Positions 25,124 through 34,205 of a DNA stretch of 64,000 nucleotides are shown here, piece by piece. This stretch comes from Adlercreutzia mucosicola DSM 19490 (GTDB lineage: Bacteria; Actinomycetota; Coriobacteriia; Coriobacteriales; Eggerthellaceae). The stretch lies in contig NZ_AUGK01000010.1 in NCBI RefSeq assembly GCF_000422625.1, forward strand, positions 1 through 64,000, read 5' to 3'. Position numbers and translations under genes: made by a program. The notes under the pieces are model-generated. The model saw only the letters and a list, made by a program, of their open reading frames with translations, was not told where the DNA came from and ran no database searches. The stretch's first letter is position 1, and each line of letters opens with the position of its first letter.

Positions 25124-26626
25124 ATGAGGCTGAAGGGTGTGCCGAGCGCGTGGATGGGCTTGGCGGCGGTAGCGGGGGCCTACGGGCTCTTTCTGGCGTG
25201 TACGAGCATTGTGCTGTGGGGCGGCTACACGGTGTTGCTGCCCCAAGGGGCGGACTCCGCGGCCGGCCTGGCCGTGGAGTACTTCGTGCGTTGGGCGGCC
25301 TTCCCGCTGACCTTGTTCGCCGTGGCCCTGGCCACCTATCTGCGGCCCAAGGCGAGCATCGGCCGCCATCCCCTGGTGGCGCTGTCGCTGTTTCTGCTGG
25401 TGCCGGCGGTGACGGGTGCTGCGGGGGCAGGGCTGCTGGGGTTGCATAGTGCCCTGGTGCTGTGCGCGGTGTGCCTCAGCTGCGGCAGCGGGATTCTGTT
25501 CAGCTATCTGCAGGAAGTGGTCGCGTCGCTGAAGGTGTACGACGCCGGCATCGTGGTGTTCGCGGCGGCCGGCGTGTCGGCGGTGGTCTACATCGCCTTA
25601 GGCCAGCTGCCGCGCGTGACCATGATGTGGATCGGGTTTCTGGTGCTCGTGCCGCTGACCGTGGCCGCCGTACTGGGGGCGCGGCGGCTCGTACCCCAGG
25701 TGCACCCGGCCTTCGACACGGTGCCGACCCAGCAGGTTGATCGGTGCCGCCGGGCGGCCCGCGAATCGTGGCCCTCGCTCATCTGCATCGCGTTCTCGGC
25801 TTTCGTCGTGGGGCTCATCCGCGTCCAGGCCATCGGCAGTGCCGAGGTGTCCCAGGCCTTCGACAACGCCAACATGATGGGTCTTTTGGTGGCCTCGGTG
25901 GTGCTGTTGGGTGCGTGGCGCACGGTGTACGAGCGTATCAGGCTATCGCGGCTCTACCAGATCATCTTTCCGCTGACCGCCACCATCTATCTCCTGCTGC
26001 CCCTGTTCGACGGCACGTTTCGCCAGGGGTTTGTGCTGCTGGTGTTCGTGGTGTTCTCAGTCACGTCCTCGCTTATGGTGGTGTCCTGCTCGCGGGTTGC
26101 GCGCAACCAGTGTGTGCCGCCGGTGCTGGTGTACGGCGCGTTCGCGGGCACGGTGTACGGGGCCATGGAGCTGGGTTCGCTTCTGGGCTGGCTGTTGGAA
26201 GCCACGGTGGGTATTGGGCTGGCGGCCCTGTCGGTGGTGGCGCTCGTGGCTATCTACTGCATGTCCATGGTGATGAACGCCAAACGCCAGGCCGTGGTGG
26301 TGCCCCTGGCGCCCGCGCCCGCGCCTGCCCTCGCGCTGGCGAGCGCCGCGGCCGCACCCGAGCGGGGGCTGTCCCAAGAGATGCCCCCGCTGGGCGCCAT
26401 GCTGGCACAGCAGTGCGCGGCGGTGGTGGCCCAGTACGGGCTCTCGGCGCGGGAGGCCGACGTGCTGGGGCTGCTCGCTCGCGGGCGCGACGCGGCCTAC
26501 ATTGCCGACGAGCTGGTCATATCGAAGAACACCGTGCGCACCCATATGCGGAATATCTTCTCCAAAACGGGAGTGCACTCGCGCCAAGAACTGATCGACC
26601 TGGTGGAAACGGCTGAGCGCTCATAG
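25124..26626 (+). CDS. Membrane-anchored LuxR-family regulator 3
   Basis: This 500-aa protein has about twelve hydrophobic segments (residues 10-390), an Ala/Pro linker, and a C-terminal LuxR HTH (YGLSAREADVLGLLARGRDA, then NTVRTHMRNIFSKTGVHSRQ). ATG 25124 follows GGAGGGAAGG; the upstream frame has no signal of coding. It is divergent from flavin reductase 3, its likely target. The gene ends at a bidirectional hairpin shared with the convergent histidine kinase. Confidence 0.87.
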   Translation: MRLKGVPSAWMGLAAVAGAYGLFLACTSIVLWGGYTVLLPQGADSAAGLAVEYFVRWAAFPLTLFAVALATYLRPKASIGRHPLVALSLFLLVPAVTGAAGAGLLGLHSALVLCAVCLSCGSGILFSYLQEVVASLKVYDAGIVVFAAAGVSAVVYIALGQLPRVTMMWIGFLVLVPLTVAAVLGARRLVPQVHPAFDTVPTQQVDRCRRAARESWPSLICIAFSAFVVGLIRVQAIGSAEVSQAFDNANMMGLLVASVVLLGAWRTVYERIRLSRLYQIIFPLTATIYLLLPLFDGTFRQGFVLLVFVVFSVTSSLMVVSCSRVARNQCVPPVLVYGAFAGTVYGAMELGSLLGWLLEATVGIGLAALSVVALVAIYCMSMVMNAKRQAVVVPLAPAPAPALALASAAAAPERGLSQEMPPLGAMLAQQCAAVVAQYGLSAREADVLGLLARGRDAAYIADELVISKNTVRTHMRNIFSKTGVHSRQELIDLVETAERS

Positions 26627-26656
26627 GTTCGGGGTACCCGCGGGCGCCCCGAACCT
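26625..26656. terminator. Bidirectional hairpin between convergent genes
   Basis: AGGTTCGGGG (26625-26634) pairs with CCCCGAACCT (26647-26656). Each arm overlaps a stop codon, so the hairpin can act on both transcripts. There is no oligo-T tail. Confidence 0.5.
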
Positions 26657-29399
26657 AGGCGAGCATGGTGTCCAAAGCCTCGAAGAGCTTGTCCATCTCG
26701 ATGGGCTTGGTGAGGTGTCCGTCCATACCGCAGCGCAGGGCTTTCTGGCGATCTTCCTCGAAGGCGTCGGCGGTCATGGCCAGGATGGGGATGCGGGACA
26801 GGTGCTCGTCATCCAGATGGCGGATCGTGCGCGTGGCCTCGTAGCCGTTCATCACGGGCATCTGCACGTCCATCAGCACCAGCTGGAAGTAATCGGCGCC
26901 CGAGGCGCGCAGCTTGCTCACGGCCTCTTGGCCGTCCACGGCGTATTCCACGGTGAAGCCCTCGTCCTCCAGCAGGGTGATGGCGATCTCGCGGTTCAGG
27001 TCGTTGTCATCCACCAGCAGGATGCGGCTGCCGCGCATGTGGTGGTTGGGCTTCAGGTGGTGCGCCTTCGCCGGTGTCACGACGGGGCGCGAGGAATTCA
27101 GCTCCAGCATCAGTTCTATGGTGAACGTGCTGCCCTTGCCCTTGGTGCTGTCTACGGCGATGGTGCCGTGCATCATGTCCACCAGGCTCTTGGTGATGGA
27201 CATGCCCAGCCCCGTGCCCTGGATGCCGCTGATGGTGCTGGTGCGCTCGCGCTCGAAGGGATCGAAGATGTGGTCGACGAATTCTGCGCTCATGCCGATG
27301 CCCGTGTCCGACACCGTGAAGCGGTAGCGGCCGTAGCCCGCCGGTGCGCCGAGCACTTCGGTGACGTTCACCTTGATGAAACCGCCGGGTTTCGTGAACT
27401 TCAGGGAGTTGCCCAGCAGGTTCAGCAGAATCTGATTGATGCGCAGCTTGTCGCAGTGCACGTTGGCGTGCTGGATATCGTCGGTGATCACCGTGAGGTA
27501 CAGCTGGCGGGCGCTGGCCTCGGCCTGCACGATGCTGTACAGATCTTCCAGCATATCCACCAGGTTGCAGGGCTGCTCGTCCAAAGACACCTTGCCGCTC
27601 TCGATGCGGCTCATGTCCAGGATGTCGTTGATCAAGCTGAGCAGGTGGGTGGAAGAGGACTGGATCTTGTCCAGGTACTCGCGTACCTTCTCGGGCTGGT
27701 CGATGCGGCTGCCGGCAAGGGTGGTGAAGCCGACAATGGCGTTCATGGGCGTGCGGATGTCGTGGGACATGTTCGACAGAAACGCGCTCTTGGCGGCACT
27801 CGCCTTGTTCGCCCGATCGAGCGCCTCTTCCAGAAGGGCGCGGCGCTTCATCTCGTCGCGGGTCTGTACGTCGACGCTGCGGAAGCCCAGCACGATGTCG
27901 TGGCCGTCCTGCCAGTCGCCGGTGCGCACGGCGGTGGCCTGGCAGTATTCCGCAGTCTCGTCGCGGGCGATGCGGTAGTTCACGTGGATGCGCGTGGCAT
28001 CGGCCAACTCCTCCCGCAGGTTCGCCACGGTGAGGGTGTTCTTCAGCGTGGCGCGGTCGTCCTCGTGCACGGCGCTGGCCAGGTAGGCGTCGATGCAGTC
28101 GTCCAGCTGCAGAATGCCGGTGAACAGGTCGTCCAAATGGCGCATCTTGTCGCCGCTGACGCGCAGGGGGATGCCCTCGCCGGTGTCCAGGTTGAAGGAG
28201 CAGACGATGAGATAGTCCTCCGACAGGGCGTGGATGAGCTCTTTCTGGTAGCGGTCCTTCTGCACCTCTTCCAGCTTCTTGTCGGTGTAGTCCAGAAGGA
28301 AGCGCTGGAACAGCAGCTCCCCGTCGCTCTCGATGAGCTTCACGTTGCCCAGCACGTGCAGGATGTCGCCGTTGTCGTGGCGCACGCGGTACTCGGTGCT
28401 CACGGAATCGCCGACATTCTTCAGCGTGGCGATGCTGGCGCGCAGCCGCTGGGCGTCTTCGGGCAGCACTGAAGGGGCCACCATGTCGAATCCGTCGTCT
28501 ACCATCTCTTCCTCGGAGTGGTAGCCCAAGATGTTCAGGGCGGCCTGGTTGATGCCGAGCACGCGAGTGCCGTCGAAGGAATGGGTGATGACACCGCATT
28601 CCATGGTGGTGAAGATGGTTTCCAGGGTGCGGTTCTTCTCGACGATCTCCGTCTCGTAGGCTCGCTCCTGGGTGACGTCGATGGCCACGCCCACGGTGCC
28701 CATGACCGTGCCGTCGATGTTGTAGAGGGGCGATTTGTAGGTGGTCAGCAGGCGGGTGCCGGCGCCGGTCTGCACCACTTCCTCGGATACGATGGTGGAT
28801 TCGGACTCCATTACCTGGCGCTCGGATTCGATGCAGGCCGGGTCGTCGGCCTCCACGTCCCAAATATAGGCGTGACCGCGGCCCTGCACGTCTTCTTTGG
28901 TCTTGTTCACCGTGGCGCAGAAGGCGTCGTTCACCTTGTGGTGGATGCCGTCTTTCGACTTGTACCACACGAGGCAGGGAATGGAATTAATGGTGGCTTC
29001 CAGGTACTGCTCGGTTTCCCAGGCCTCGGCCTCGCGGCGGCAGGCCTTCTGCCACAGCCCGAAGCGGAACGAGAATTCCTGCACGGACAAGGGGGCGATC
29101 CAGATGTCGGCGACGGCGTCGAACAGGTCGGCCAGCTCGGTCATCTGCTCATGGCTGGCGATGACCACCAGCTTCGCCCAGCTTTTCTTCACGGCCAGGG
29201 CATCCGTGATCCAGGCGGTGGCGTTGCGGTCGGAGACATCGACGAACAGGGCATCGGCCCGGGCGATGGCCGCGGGATCGGGCCCCGGCGCGCAGAACAC
29301 CATGTGGGAGAACGGGAACAAGGGCTCAGTGGTTTCCACGATGGAAGCCAGCTCGTCGGAAAGGCCCACGAGGCAGATGTTAACCGGGAAATGGTACAT
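26655..29399 (-). CDS. Hybrid sensor histidine kinase with C-terminal receiver
   Basis: This 914-aa protein has no membrane segment, so it is probably cytoplasmic. Residues 1-125 look like a degenerate receiver or sensor fold (ADALFVDVSD), then two PAS domains (about 131-245 and 256-372) and a divergent third (about 385-510). HisKA has His546 in SNMSHDIRTPMN, followed by an HATPase (NLLGNSLKFT, DTGIGMS, GTGLGMSITKSLV). The receiver at 790-914 has Asp844 in LVLMDVQMPVMNG. No separate HPt or output partner is adjacent. ATG 29399 follows AAGGA. A perfect GTAACGTTAC palindrome (29436-29445) sits in its leader and could be an operator. Confidence 0.92.
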   Translation of the reverse strand: MYHFPVNICLVGLSDELASIVETTEPLFPFSHMVFCAPGPDPAAIARADALFVDVSDRNATAWITDALAVKKSWAKLVVIASHEQMTELADLFDAVADIWIAPLSVQEFSFRFGLWQKACRREAEAWETEQYLEATINSIPCLVWYKSKDGIHHKVNDAFCATVNKTKEDVQGRGHAYIWDVEADDPACIESERQVMESESTIVSEEVVQTGAGTRLLTTYKSPLYNIDGTVMGTVGVAIDVTQERAYETEIVEKNRTLETIFTTMECGVITHSFDGTRVLGINQAALNILGYHSEEEMVDDGFDMVAPSVLPEDAQRLRASIATLKNVGDSVSTEYRVRHDNGDILHVLGNVKLIESDGELLFQRFLLDYTDKKLEEVQKDRYQKELIHALSEDYLIVCSFNLDTGEGIPLRVSGDKMRHLDDLFTGILQLDDCIDAYLASAVHEDDRATLKNTLTVANLREELADATRIHVNYRIARDETAEYCQATAVRTGDWQDGHDIVLGFRSVDVQTRDEMKRRALLEEALDRANKASAAKSAFLSNMSHDIRTPMNAIVGFTTLAGSRIDQPEKVREYLDKIQSSSTHLLSLINDILDMSRIESGKVSLDEQPCNLVDMLEDLYSIVQAEASARQLYLTVITDDIQHANVHCDKLRINQILLNLLGNSLKFTKPGGFIKVNVTEVLGAPAGYGRYRFTVSDTGIGMSAEFVDHIFDPFERERTSTISGIQGTGLGMSITKSLVDMMHGTIAVDSTKGKGSTFTIELMLELNSSRPVVTPAKAHHLKPNHHMRGSRILLVDDNDLNREIAITLLEDEGFTVEYAVDGQEAVSKLRASGADYFQLVLMDVQMPVMNGYEATRTIRHLDDEHLSRIPILAMTADAFEEDRQKALRCGMDGHLTKPIEMDKLFEALDTMLA

Positions 29400-29607
29400 G
29401 ACGCGCGTCCTTCGAAGGGTGCCGAGTCGATTACGGTAACGTTACGGAAGGGCAACGTTTTATCTTTCGTAGTATACCAACTTTAATGCCAAGTTTATCT
29501 GGGCATTTCATCGAATGCTCTCGTCTGCGTCCCGCGGACCGGTTGGGACGGGGCCAAATTTGCTATAGTGGACGCTTCCGTCCGTCAAGTTGTGCAGGGA
29601 GGTGCCT

Positions 29608-30303
29608 GTGGCTCGCGATCATTCCCGTCGTCTTTCGCCGGTGGTGCGCTGCCTGCGCGCCCTTGCCTGCGTGGTCCTTGCGGCGCTTGCGGTGGTGGTC
29701 GTGGCCAATGGAGTTACGGTGGCCACGACGCGCGGGCAGGTGCACACGGTGCCCCAGTTGGCCGACGAGCTGGCGGAGGCGCCGGCCGATGCCGTGGTGG
29801 TGCTGGGGGCCAGCGTGTACGCCAACGGGCGGCCGAGCGACATTTTGGCGGACCGTCTGGAGGTGGCCGTGGATCTGTACAAGGCCGGGGCGGCGCGGGC
29901 CATCATCTGCAGCGGAGACAACCGCTCATCCCATTACGACGAATCCGACGCCATGAAGGCCTACTGCGTGTCGCTGGGCGTGCCGAGCGAGGACGTGTAC
30001 GTGGACCACGCCGGCGTAACCACCTACGATTCCATGTACCGTGCGCGGTACGTGTTCGGGGCCGAGCGCATTGTGGTGGCCACCCAGGCCTATCATCTGT
30101 ATCGGGCCATGTTTATCGCCGACCAGCTGGGCATGGAGGTGTGGGGCGTGCCCACCGACAAGGGAGCCTATCGTAATCAGGTGAGCTACAGCCTGCGTGA
30201 AGTGATGGCGCGCACCAAGGACTTCTTCGCGGCGCTGCTGCAGCTGCCCGTGGACACGGGCGGGGATGCGGTGTCGCTGGCCGAGTCGGGCGACTTGACA
30301 TAA
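29608..30303 (+). CDS. SanA/YdcF-like DUF218 membrane protein
   Basis: This 231-aa protein has one N-terminal membrane anchor (residues 13-36) and an extracytoplasmic DUF218 domain: DAVVVLGASVYANGRPSDIL, then ICSGDNRSSHYDESDAMKAY, VDHAGVTTYDSMYRA and VATQAYHLYRA, the SanA signatures. Escherichia coli SanA limits vancomycin entry; the biochemical activity is unknown. GTG 29608 has AGGGAGG five bases upstream; an ATG at 29590 would precede that site. The next gene starts 10 bp downstream behind its own AAGGAGG, suggesting one operon. Confidence 0.82.
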   Translation: MARDHSRRLSPVVRCLRALACVVLAALAVVVVANGVTVATTRGQVHTVPQLADELAEAPADAVVVLGASVYANGRPSDILADRLEVAVDLYKAGAARAIICSGDNRSSHYDESDAMKAYCVSLGVPSEDVYVDHAGVTTYDSMYRARYVFGAERIVVATQAYHLYRAMFIADQLGMEVWGVPTDKGAYRNQVSYSLREVMARTKDFFAALLQLPVDTGGDAVSLAESGDLT

Positions 30304-30313
30304 GGAGGGCGCG

Positions 30314-31174
30314 ATGCAGAGTCTGGCAACGGGATTGAGCGCGCTGGTGGCCGATTTGGGGCCTGAGGCCGCCGCGGCGCTGAGGCGCTCGCGCAACAAG
30401 GAGCGCTACCGCGCGGCCGTGGAACGCACCTGGCGCGCCCGGCCCGAGGTGGGGCACTTCGTGCTGGCCCACACCAACGGCATCTACATCGCCCGCGACG
30501 AGCGGCCGCGCAAGGGGCCCGACAAGCACCGCGAGCGCTGGGTGTTCGGCATCTATCTGGACGAGCCGGCAGCCCGCACCGAGGTGGACGCTTGGCAGGC
30601 GGTGTTGCTGCAGGCCCTGCAGGTAGAAGGCCTGACTGTGGACGAGCTGCGCTTTCTGCCGGCGAAGTGGGACATGCGCAAGCGCAAGCTGTTTCCCGAG
30701 CTGACCGAGGGCGGCGCGGCCGGCGGCGCTGGCGCCGGGCCGACGGGCGCCGGGCCGGCGGGGAAGGGCTCGGCGCGGGTGTGGCGCGAGGAAGACGAGT
30801 CGCGCGGGCTGGACATCGTGAAGACGGCTACCTGCCTGGCGTTCGAAGACATCGACCTAGCCTGGGCATTCTTGGAACAGGTGCGCGGTGCGGTGTTGGA
30901 CGAGGTGCTGCTGCGCGAGCCGACCGAGACCGGTTCGCGGCGCGACGGCAAGATCCAGGACAAGAAGAACTACTGGCTCGTGCTGTTCGTGGACGATCCG
31001 GAGGGCATGGGGCGCATCGTGGACGCCTACGGGGGTGCTATCCGCAGCCAGGCGCGGCGCCTGGGACTGCGGATCCGCAAGATCGCCGTGCGGCCGGCCA
31101 CTCCCGAGATGGCCGGGTGCCACAGCTTCCAGCGTCAGGGGCGCTCGCTGCCGCTGAAGCGCGAGGGGCGGTAG
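30314..31174 (+). CDS. Unknown basic protein with apparent internal duplication
   Basis: This 286-aa protein is not assigned to a known family. Two halves around a Gly/Ala linker (about 133-155) share a pattern: residues 75-122 read WVFGIYLDEP..EVDAWQAVLLQA.....VDELRF, and about 216-262 read WLVLFVDDP...RIVDAYGGAIRSQA....RIRKIAV. This suggests duplication of an alpha/beta unit. The first half, with a basic WRARPEVG region, is faintly like DUF721/DciA proteins that act with the replicative helicase; this is a weak inference. ATG 30314 follows AAGGAGGG, 10 bp after the SanA-like gene. Confidence 0.65.
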   Translation: MQSLATGLSALVADLGPEAAAALRRSRNKERYRAAVERTWRARPEVGHFVLAHTNGIYIARDERPRKGPDKHRERWVFGIYLDEPAARTEVDAWQAVLLQALQVEGLTVDELRFLPAKWDMRKRKLFPELTEGGAAGGAGAGPTGAGPAGKGSARVWREEDESRGLDIVKTATCLAFEDIDLAWAFLEQVRGAVLDEVLLREPTETGSRRDGKIQDKKNYWLVLFVDDPEGMGRIVDAYGGAIRSQARRLGLRIRKIAVRPATPEMAGCHSFQRQGRSLPLKREGR

Positions 31175-31176
31175 GG

Positions 31177-31213
31177 GCCCGCGGCCGGCCGCGGGCGTCG
31201 CTTCGCGTTTTTT
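31177..31213 (+). terminator. Terminator after the duplicated-domain gene
   Basis: A 20-bp palindrome GCCCGCGGCCGGCCGCGGGC (31177-31196) is followed, after a 10-nt gap, by TTTTTT (from 31208). The convergent gene ends at 31217. Confidence 0.6.
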
Positions 31214-31216
31214 GGT

Positions 31217-31657
31217 CTAGCCGAACTGCTCGAGGGGCACCGCATGGTCGCGGGAGATGCGCAGTTCCCAGGTGTGGACCAGGTCGTACACGTAGAACAG
31301 GGCATCGGTCTTGTGGGTCAGGACGGCGCTGACGGGCACGTCGGCGGCCGAGTAGATCTTACGGCACTGGGCCGACAGTCGGTCGTGGCCGGCGAACAGC
31401 TCGGGATCCTCGAAGCGGCAGCTGCCGTAACTGAAGAAATAATTGTGGGAGGCGTCCCAGCTGAACAGGCGCGCAAGGATGCGGTGCAGGTCGGCCAGGG
31501 AGGCGTCGGGCTGCACGGTGGCGCTGCGCGCGGGGGTATGTTCGCTGGGGACAAGCTCGACGATCAGGTTCCAGGCCGCACCGCCGTCGGTGATCCGAGG
31601 CGCCCCTTGCACGGCCGGCCGAGCATCGGCGGGAAACGGTATGATCTTCGCTGCCAT
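31217..31657 (-). CDS. pRiA4b ORF-3-like family protein
   Basis: This 146-aa protein matches the pattern of the plasmid pRiA4b ORF-3 / IS1096 TnpR-like family (PF07929): DASLADLHRILARLFSWDAS followed by HNYFF and ending in YVYDLVHTWELRI. Family members often lie near mobile elements, but no transposase is seen here. ATG 31657 with AAAGG is preferred to an upstream in-frame ATG at 31708. The molecular function is unknown. Confidence 0.75.
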   Translation of the reverse strand: MAAKIIPFPADARPAVQGAPRITDGGAAWNLIVELVPSEHTPARSATVQPDASLADLHRILARLFSWDASHNYFFSYGSCRFEDPELFAGHDRLSAQCRKIYSAADVPVSAVLTHKTDALFYVYDLVHTWELRISRDHAVPLEQFG

Positions 31658-31860
31658 GGCAAATGCCTTTCGCCTTGGTCGAGGATGTTTCAGGCGGCAT
31701 TGTAGCAATTCGTTTTCCCGTTTGGCGATAAAGGGTTGAAAAAGAGGGGAAATATCGGTCGTTATCAGGGGTTATCGGTTGTTTACGCTAAGTTAATAGG
31801 TCATGAAATTGGGGAATTGATGATGGGCGGCATCCGCGAATGCGCCCGTGCGGACAGCGG

Positions 31861-31866
31861 TATAAT
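31861..31866 (+). promoter_or_regulatory. -10 element of the TetR gene
   Basis: TATAAT lies 40 bp upstream of the TetR start. The 200 bp before it are AT-rich, with GTTATCAGGGGTTATCGG near 31760 as a direct repeat of GTTATC that could be an operator. Confidence 0.45.
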
Positions 31867-31905
31867 CAACGGGATTCAAGAGGTAGGCCGACGGAGGGCA
31901 GCGTG

Positions 31906-32541
31906 GTGCAGCAGAAGAGAAAGACGACCAAGGCGGACGCCACCCGTCGTCAGCTGCTGGATGCCGCCCTGGCGGTCATTGCCGAGCGCGGCTATGCCGA
32001 GGCCACGGTGGATCGCATCGTGGAGGAGGCCGGCGTGTCGAAGGGCGTGGCCTACTATCACTTTTCCAGCAAGGCCGATATCGCCGAGAGCATCCTGGTA
32101 GAGGGCATCGGGGACTTGATCGCATCGTTCGAGTCGGTGGCCGCTAAGGCCCCCTCGGCCCGCGAGGCCCTGGTGACCATGGTGGAGCTGTTCGCCTCGG
32201 TGATCTTCAAGAACGCCGCCTTCGGTCGCTTCTTTGTGGCCGAGCTGTGGCGGCCGGGGCGCGCCTGGTCGGAGGTGATGCGCGGCTACGAGCGCCGTTT
32301 GCTGGCGTTGCTTGAAGGCCAGCTGGTGCGCGGCCAGCGCGAGGGCACCGTGCGTCCCGAGCTGGATCCCTCCTTCGAGTCGGTGGCCCTGGTGGGCATG
32401 GTGCTGACCACTACGCTGTACTACATCGGGGAAGAGGGCGAGAGCCTCGGCACCCTGACCGAGCGCGAGTCGCTGTTCGTTGCCCGCATCACCGATTTCG
32501 TCCACCACGCCAACGTCCCCTCGGCCGTGCGGGCGGGCTGA
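31906..32541 (+). CDS. TetR-family transcriptional regulator
   Basis: This 211-aa protein has an N-terminal TetR HTH (ATRRQLLDAALAVIAERGYA, then VSKGVAYYHFSSKADI) and an all-helical ligand-binding C-terminus. GTG 31906 (seven bases after GGAGGG) is preferred to GTG 31903. Its target is not evident, because both neighbours are separated by repeats or terminators. The stop codon lies inside a REP-like palindrome, as in the LysR gene at the start of the window; both proteins end in Arg-Ala-Gly. Confidence 0.88.
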   Translation: MQQKRKTTKADATRRQLLDAALAVIAERGYAEATVDRIVEEAGVSKGVAYYHFSSKADIAESILVEGIGDLIASFESVAAKAPSAREALVTMVELFASVIFKNAAFGRFFVAELWRPGRAWSEVMRGYERRLLALLEGQLVRGQREGTVRPELDPSFESVALVGMVLTTTLYYIGEEGESLGTLTERESLFVARITDFVHHANVPSAVRAG

Positions 32542-32649
32542 AGCCCGCTCCTGCGAAACATGTCCGGACAAGTGCGCGGCCAGCGCGCGGCGCGGCCAGC
32601 GAGAGGGCCTGTCGCGACGCCCCCCGTAGGGGCGGGCTTCAGCCCGCCC
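32531..32649. repeat. Inverted pair of REP-like palindromes
   Basis: A copy of the 24-bp REP-like unit at about 32531-32554 is inverted relative to the copy at 32626-32649 (GTAGGGGCGGGCTTCAGCCC, then GCCC). The pair flanks about 70 bp of GC-rich DNA containing CAGCGCGCGGCGCGGCCAGC. The first copy contains the TetR stop codon. The remaining gap to serA (to 32821) shows no gene. Confidence 0.65.
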
Positions 32650-32821
32650 GCCGACCACGGCCGACAGGGGGCCTGCCGGCGCTCCTTCGATCGCGTAGCC
32701 GCCATCCCCGTGCGCATTTAACCCGTCTGTGCGGCGGCGGTGCGGGACGGGCGTGGTTTCGCGGTATGCTGCGGGTGGTATTTGAACCAGGTTCCGCAGA
32801 TATCGCGAGAAGGAGCGCCCC

Positions 32822-33742
32822 ATGTACAAGATTCACTGCCTGAACAATATCTCTCCTGTCGGCCTCGACCTGCTCACCGACAGCTACGAGCTTACTGATA
32901 ACGTGGAAGAGGCCGACGCCATCCTGGTGCGCTCCGCCGATATGCACGCCATGGACATTCCCGCAAACCTGAAGGCCGTGGCCCGCGCCGGCGCCGGGGT
33001 GAACAACATCCCCCTCGATACGTTTGCCGAGGCTGGCATCGCCGTGTTCAACACACCGGGAGCCAACGCCAACGCCGTGAAGGAGCTCGTGCTCGCGGGC
33101 ATGCTGCTGGCGAGCCGCGACATCATCGGCGGTGTGGAGTGGGTGCGCGCCAACGCCGACGACGAGAACGTGGGCAAGTCCGCCGAAAAGGCCAAGAAGC
33201 AGTTCGCCGGCGGTGAGATCATGGGCAAGACCCTGGGCGTTATCGGCCTGGGGGCCATCGGTGCGAAGGTGGCCCAGGCCGCCGAGGCGCTGGGCATGAA
33301 GGTCATCGGCTACGATCCGGCCATGGACGGCATCACCGTGCATGAGAAGGTTTCCCCCACGATGGAGTTCGCCGACGACCTGGCCAAGCTGTACCCGGTC
33401 TGCGACTTCATCACCATCCACGTGCCGGCGCTGCCCGCCACGAAGATGATGATCAACGGCGAAGCCCTGGCGCAGATGAAGGACGGCGTGGTGTTCCTGA
33501 ACTTCTCCCGCGACGTGCTCGTGGACGATGAGGCCATGGCCGCCGCCCTGGAAAGCGGCAAGGTGGCCGCCTACGTGACCGACTTTGCCAACCCGGCCGT
33601 GGTGAAGATGGAGCGCGCCATCGTCATCCCGCACCTGGGCGCGTCTACCGCCGAGGCCGAGGACAACTGCGCCAAGATGGCCGTGGAGGAAGTCATGGCC
33701 TACCTGGAGCGCGGCGAGAAGATCCACTGCGTGAATATGTAG
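32822..33742 (+). CDS. serA: D-3-phosphoglycerate dehydrogenase, short form without ACT domain
   Basis: This 306-aa D-2-hydroxyacid dehydrogenase catalyses the first step of serine synthesis if the assignment is right. The NAD site is GVIGLGAIGAKVA (about residues 140-152), and substrate-binding loops are VRSADMH and AGAGVNNIPLD. The catalytic pair region shows NFSRD near 228 and the terminal IPHLGAST with His. There is no C-terminal ACT regulatory domain. ATG 32822 follows AGGAGCG. Another 2-hydroxyacid substrate cannot be excluded, but AGAGVNNIPLD and HLGAST are typical of SerA. Confidence 0.85.
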   Translation: MYKIHCLNNISPVGLDLLTDSYELTDNVEEADAILVRSADMHAMDIPANLKAVARAGAGVNNIPLDTFAEAGIAVFNTPGANANAVKELVLAGMLLASRDIIGGVEWVRANADDENVGKSAEKAKKQFAGGEIMGKTLGVIGLGAIGAKVAQAAEALGMKVIGYDPAMDGITVHEKVSPTMEFADDLAKLYPVCDFITIHVPALPATKMMINGEALAQMKDGVVFLNFSRDVLVDDEAMAAALESGKVAAYVTDFANPAVVKMERAIVIPHLGASTAEAEDNCAKMAVEEVMAYLERGEKIHCVNM

Positions 33743-33801
33743 CGAGCTCGCACGACGGGCGGTGCGGGGAGCTTCCTCTCGTCTGTTGACGGTCTGAGGT
33801 T

Positions 33802-33830
33802 GGGGCAGTCTTCGGGCTGCCCCTTTTCTT
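33802..33830 (+). terminator. serA terminator
   Basis: GGGGCAG (33802-33808) pairs with CTGCCCC (33817-33823), followed by TTTTCTT. Confidence 0.88.
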
Positions 33831-33932
33831 GTGGCTTCTTGCGACTCCAGAACGGTGACAGAAGAGTAGAGACACTATATTTACGCTTGAATTTAGGCTA
33901 CAATTTCTTCTAGTCTAGTAAAGGAGGCTGCA

Positions 33933-34205
33933 ATGACAGTGTTGACGGCTACGGCAGCAGAGGCTCGAACTAATTTCTCACGCATTGCCTCGGCGGTAAG
34001 CGAGACGGGGGAGCGTGTGACGGTGTTCAAGAACTCGAAGCCTTGGGTGGTGATTGCGCCCGCCGGTGAAGTGGATGCTGACTATGTTGAGCTGGTGCGG
34101 AGCGGCATTCTCGAAGGTCGCGAGCAGATCGCGTCGGGTCTTGGCATCGAAGGCACCGAGGCTCTTCGCAAGACGGTTGCCGAACTGCGATCCCAGCATG
34201 ACTAA
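33933..34205 (+). CDS. Phd/YefM-type antitoxin
   Basis: This 90-aa protein begins MTVLTATAAEARTNFSRIA and continues ERVTVFKNSKPWVVIAP, the Phd/YefM antitoxin fold that binds the operator and neutralises the partner toxin through its C-terminal helices. ATG 33933 follows AAAGGAGG. The leader is AT-rich (33870-33925) with the palindromic CTAGTCTAG, a likely autoregulatory operator. It overlaps the toxin gene by 8 bp. Confidence 0.85.
   Translation: MTVLTATAAEARTNFSRIASAVSETGERVTVFKNSKPWVVIAPAGEVDADYVELVRSGILEGREQIASGLGIEGTEALRKTVAELRSQHD

Noticed and set aside
26715-28472. 585-aa open frame antisense to the hybrid histidine kinase
   Set aside because: It is rich in His, Val and Gln like other antisense shadows here and lacks a start signal.
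31217-31657. Insertion sequence remnant
   Set aside because: The pRiA4b ORF-3-like protein can accompany mobile elements, but no transposase, terminal repeat or target duplication was seen nearby.
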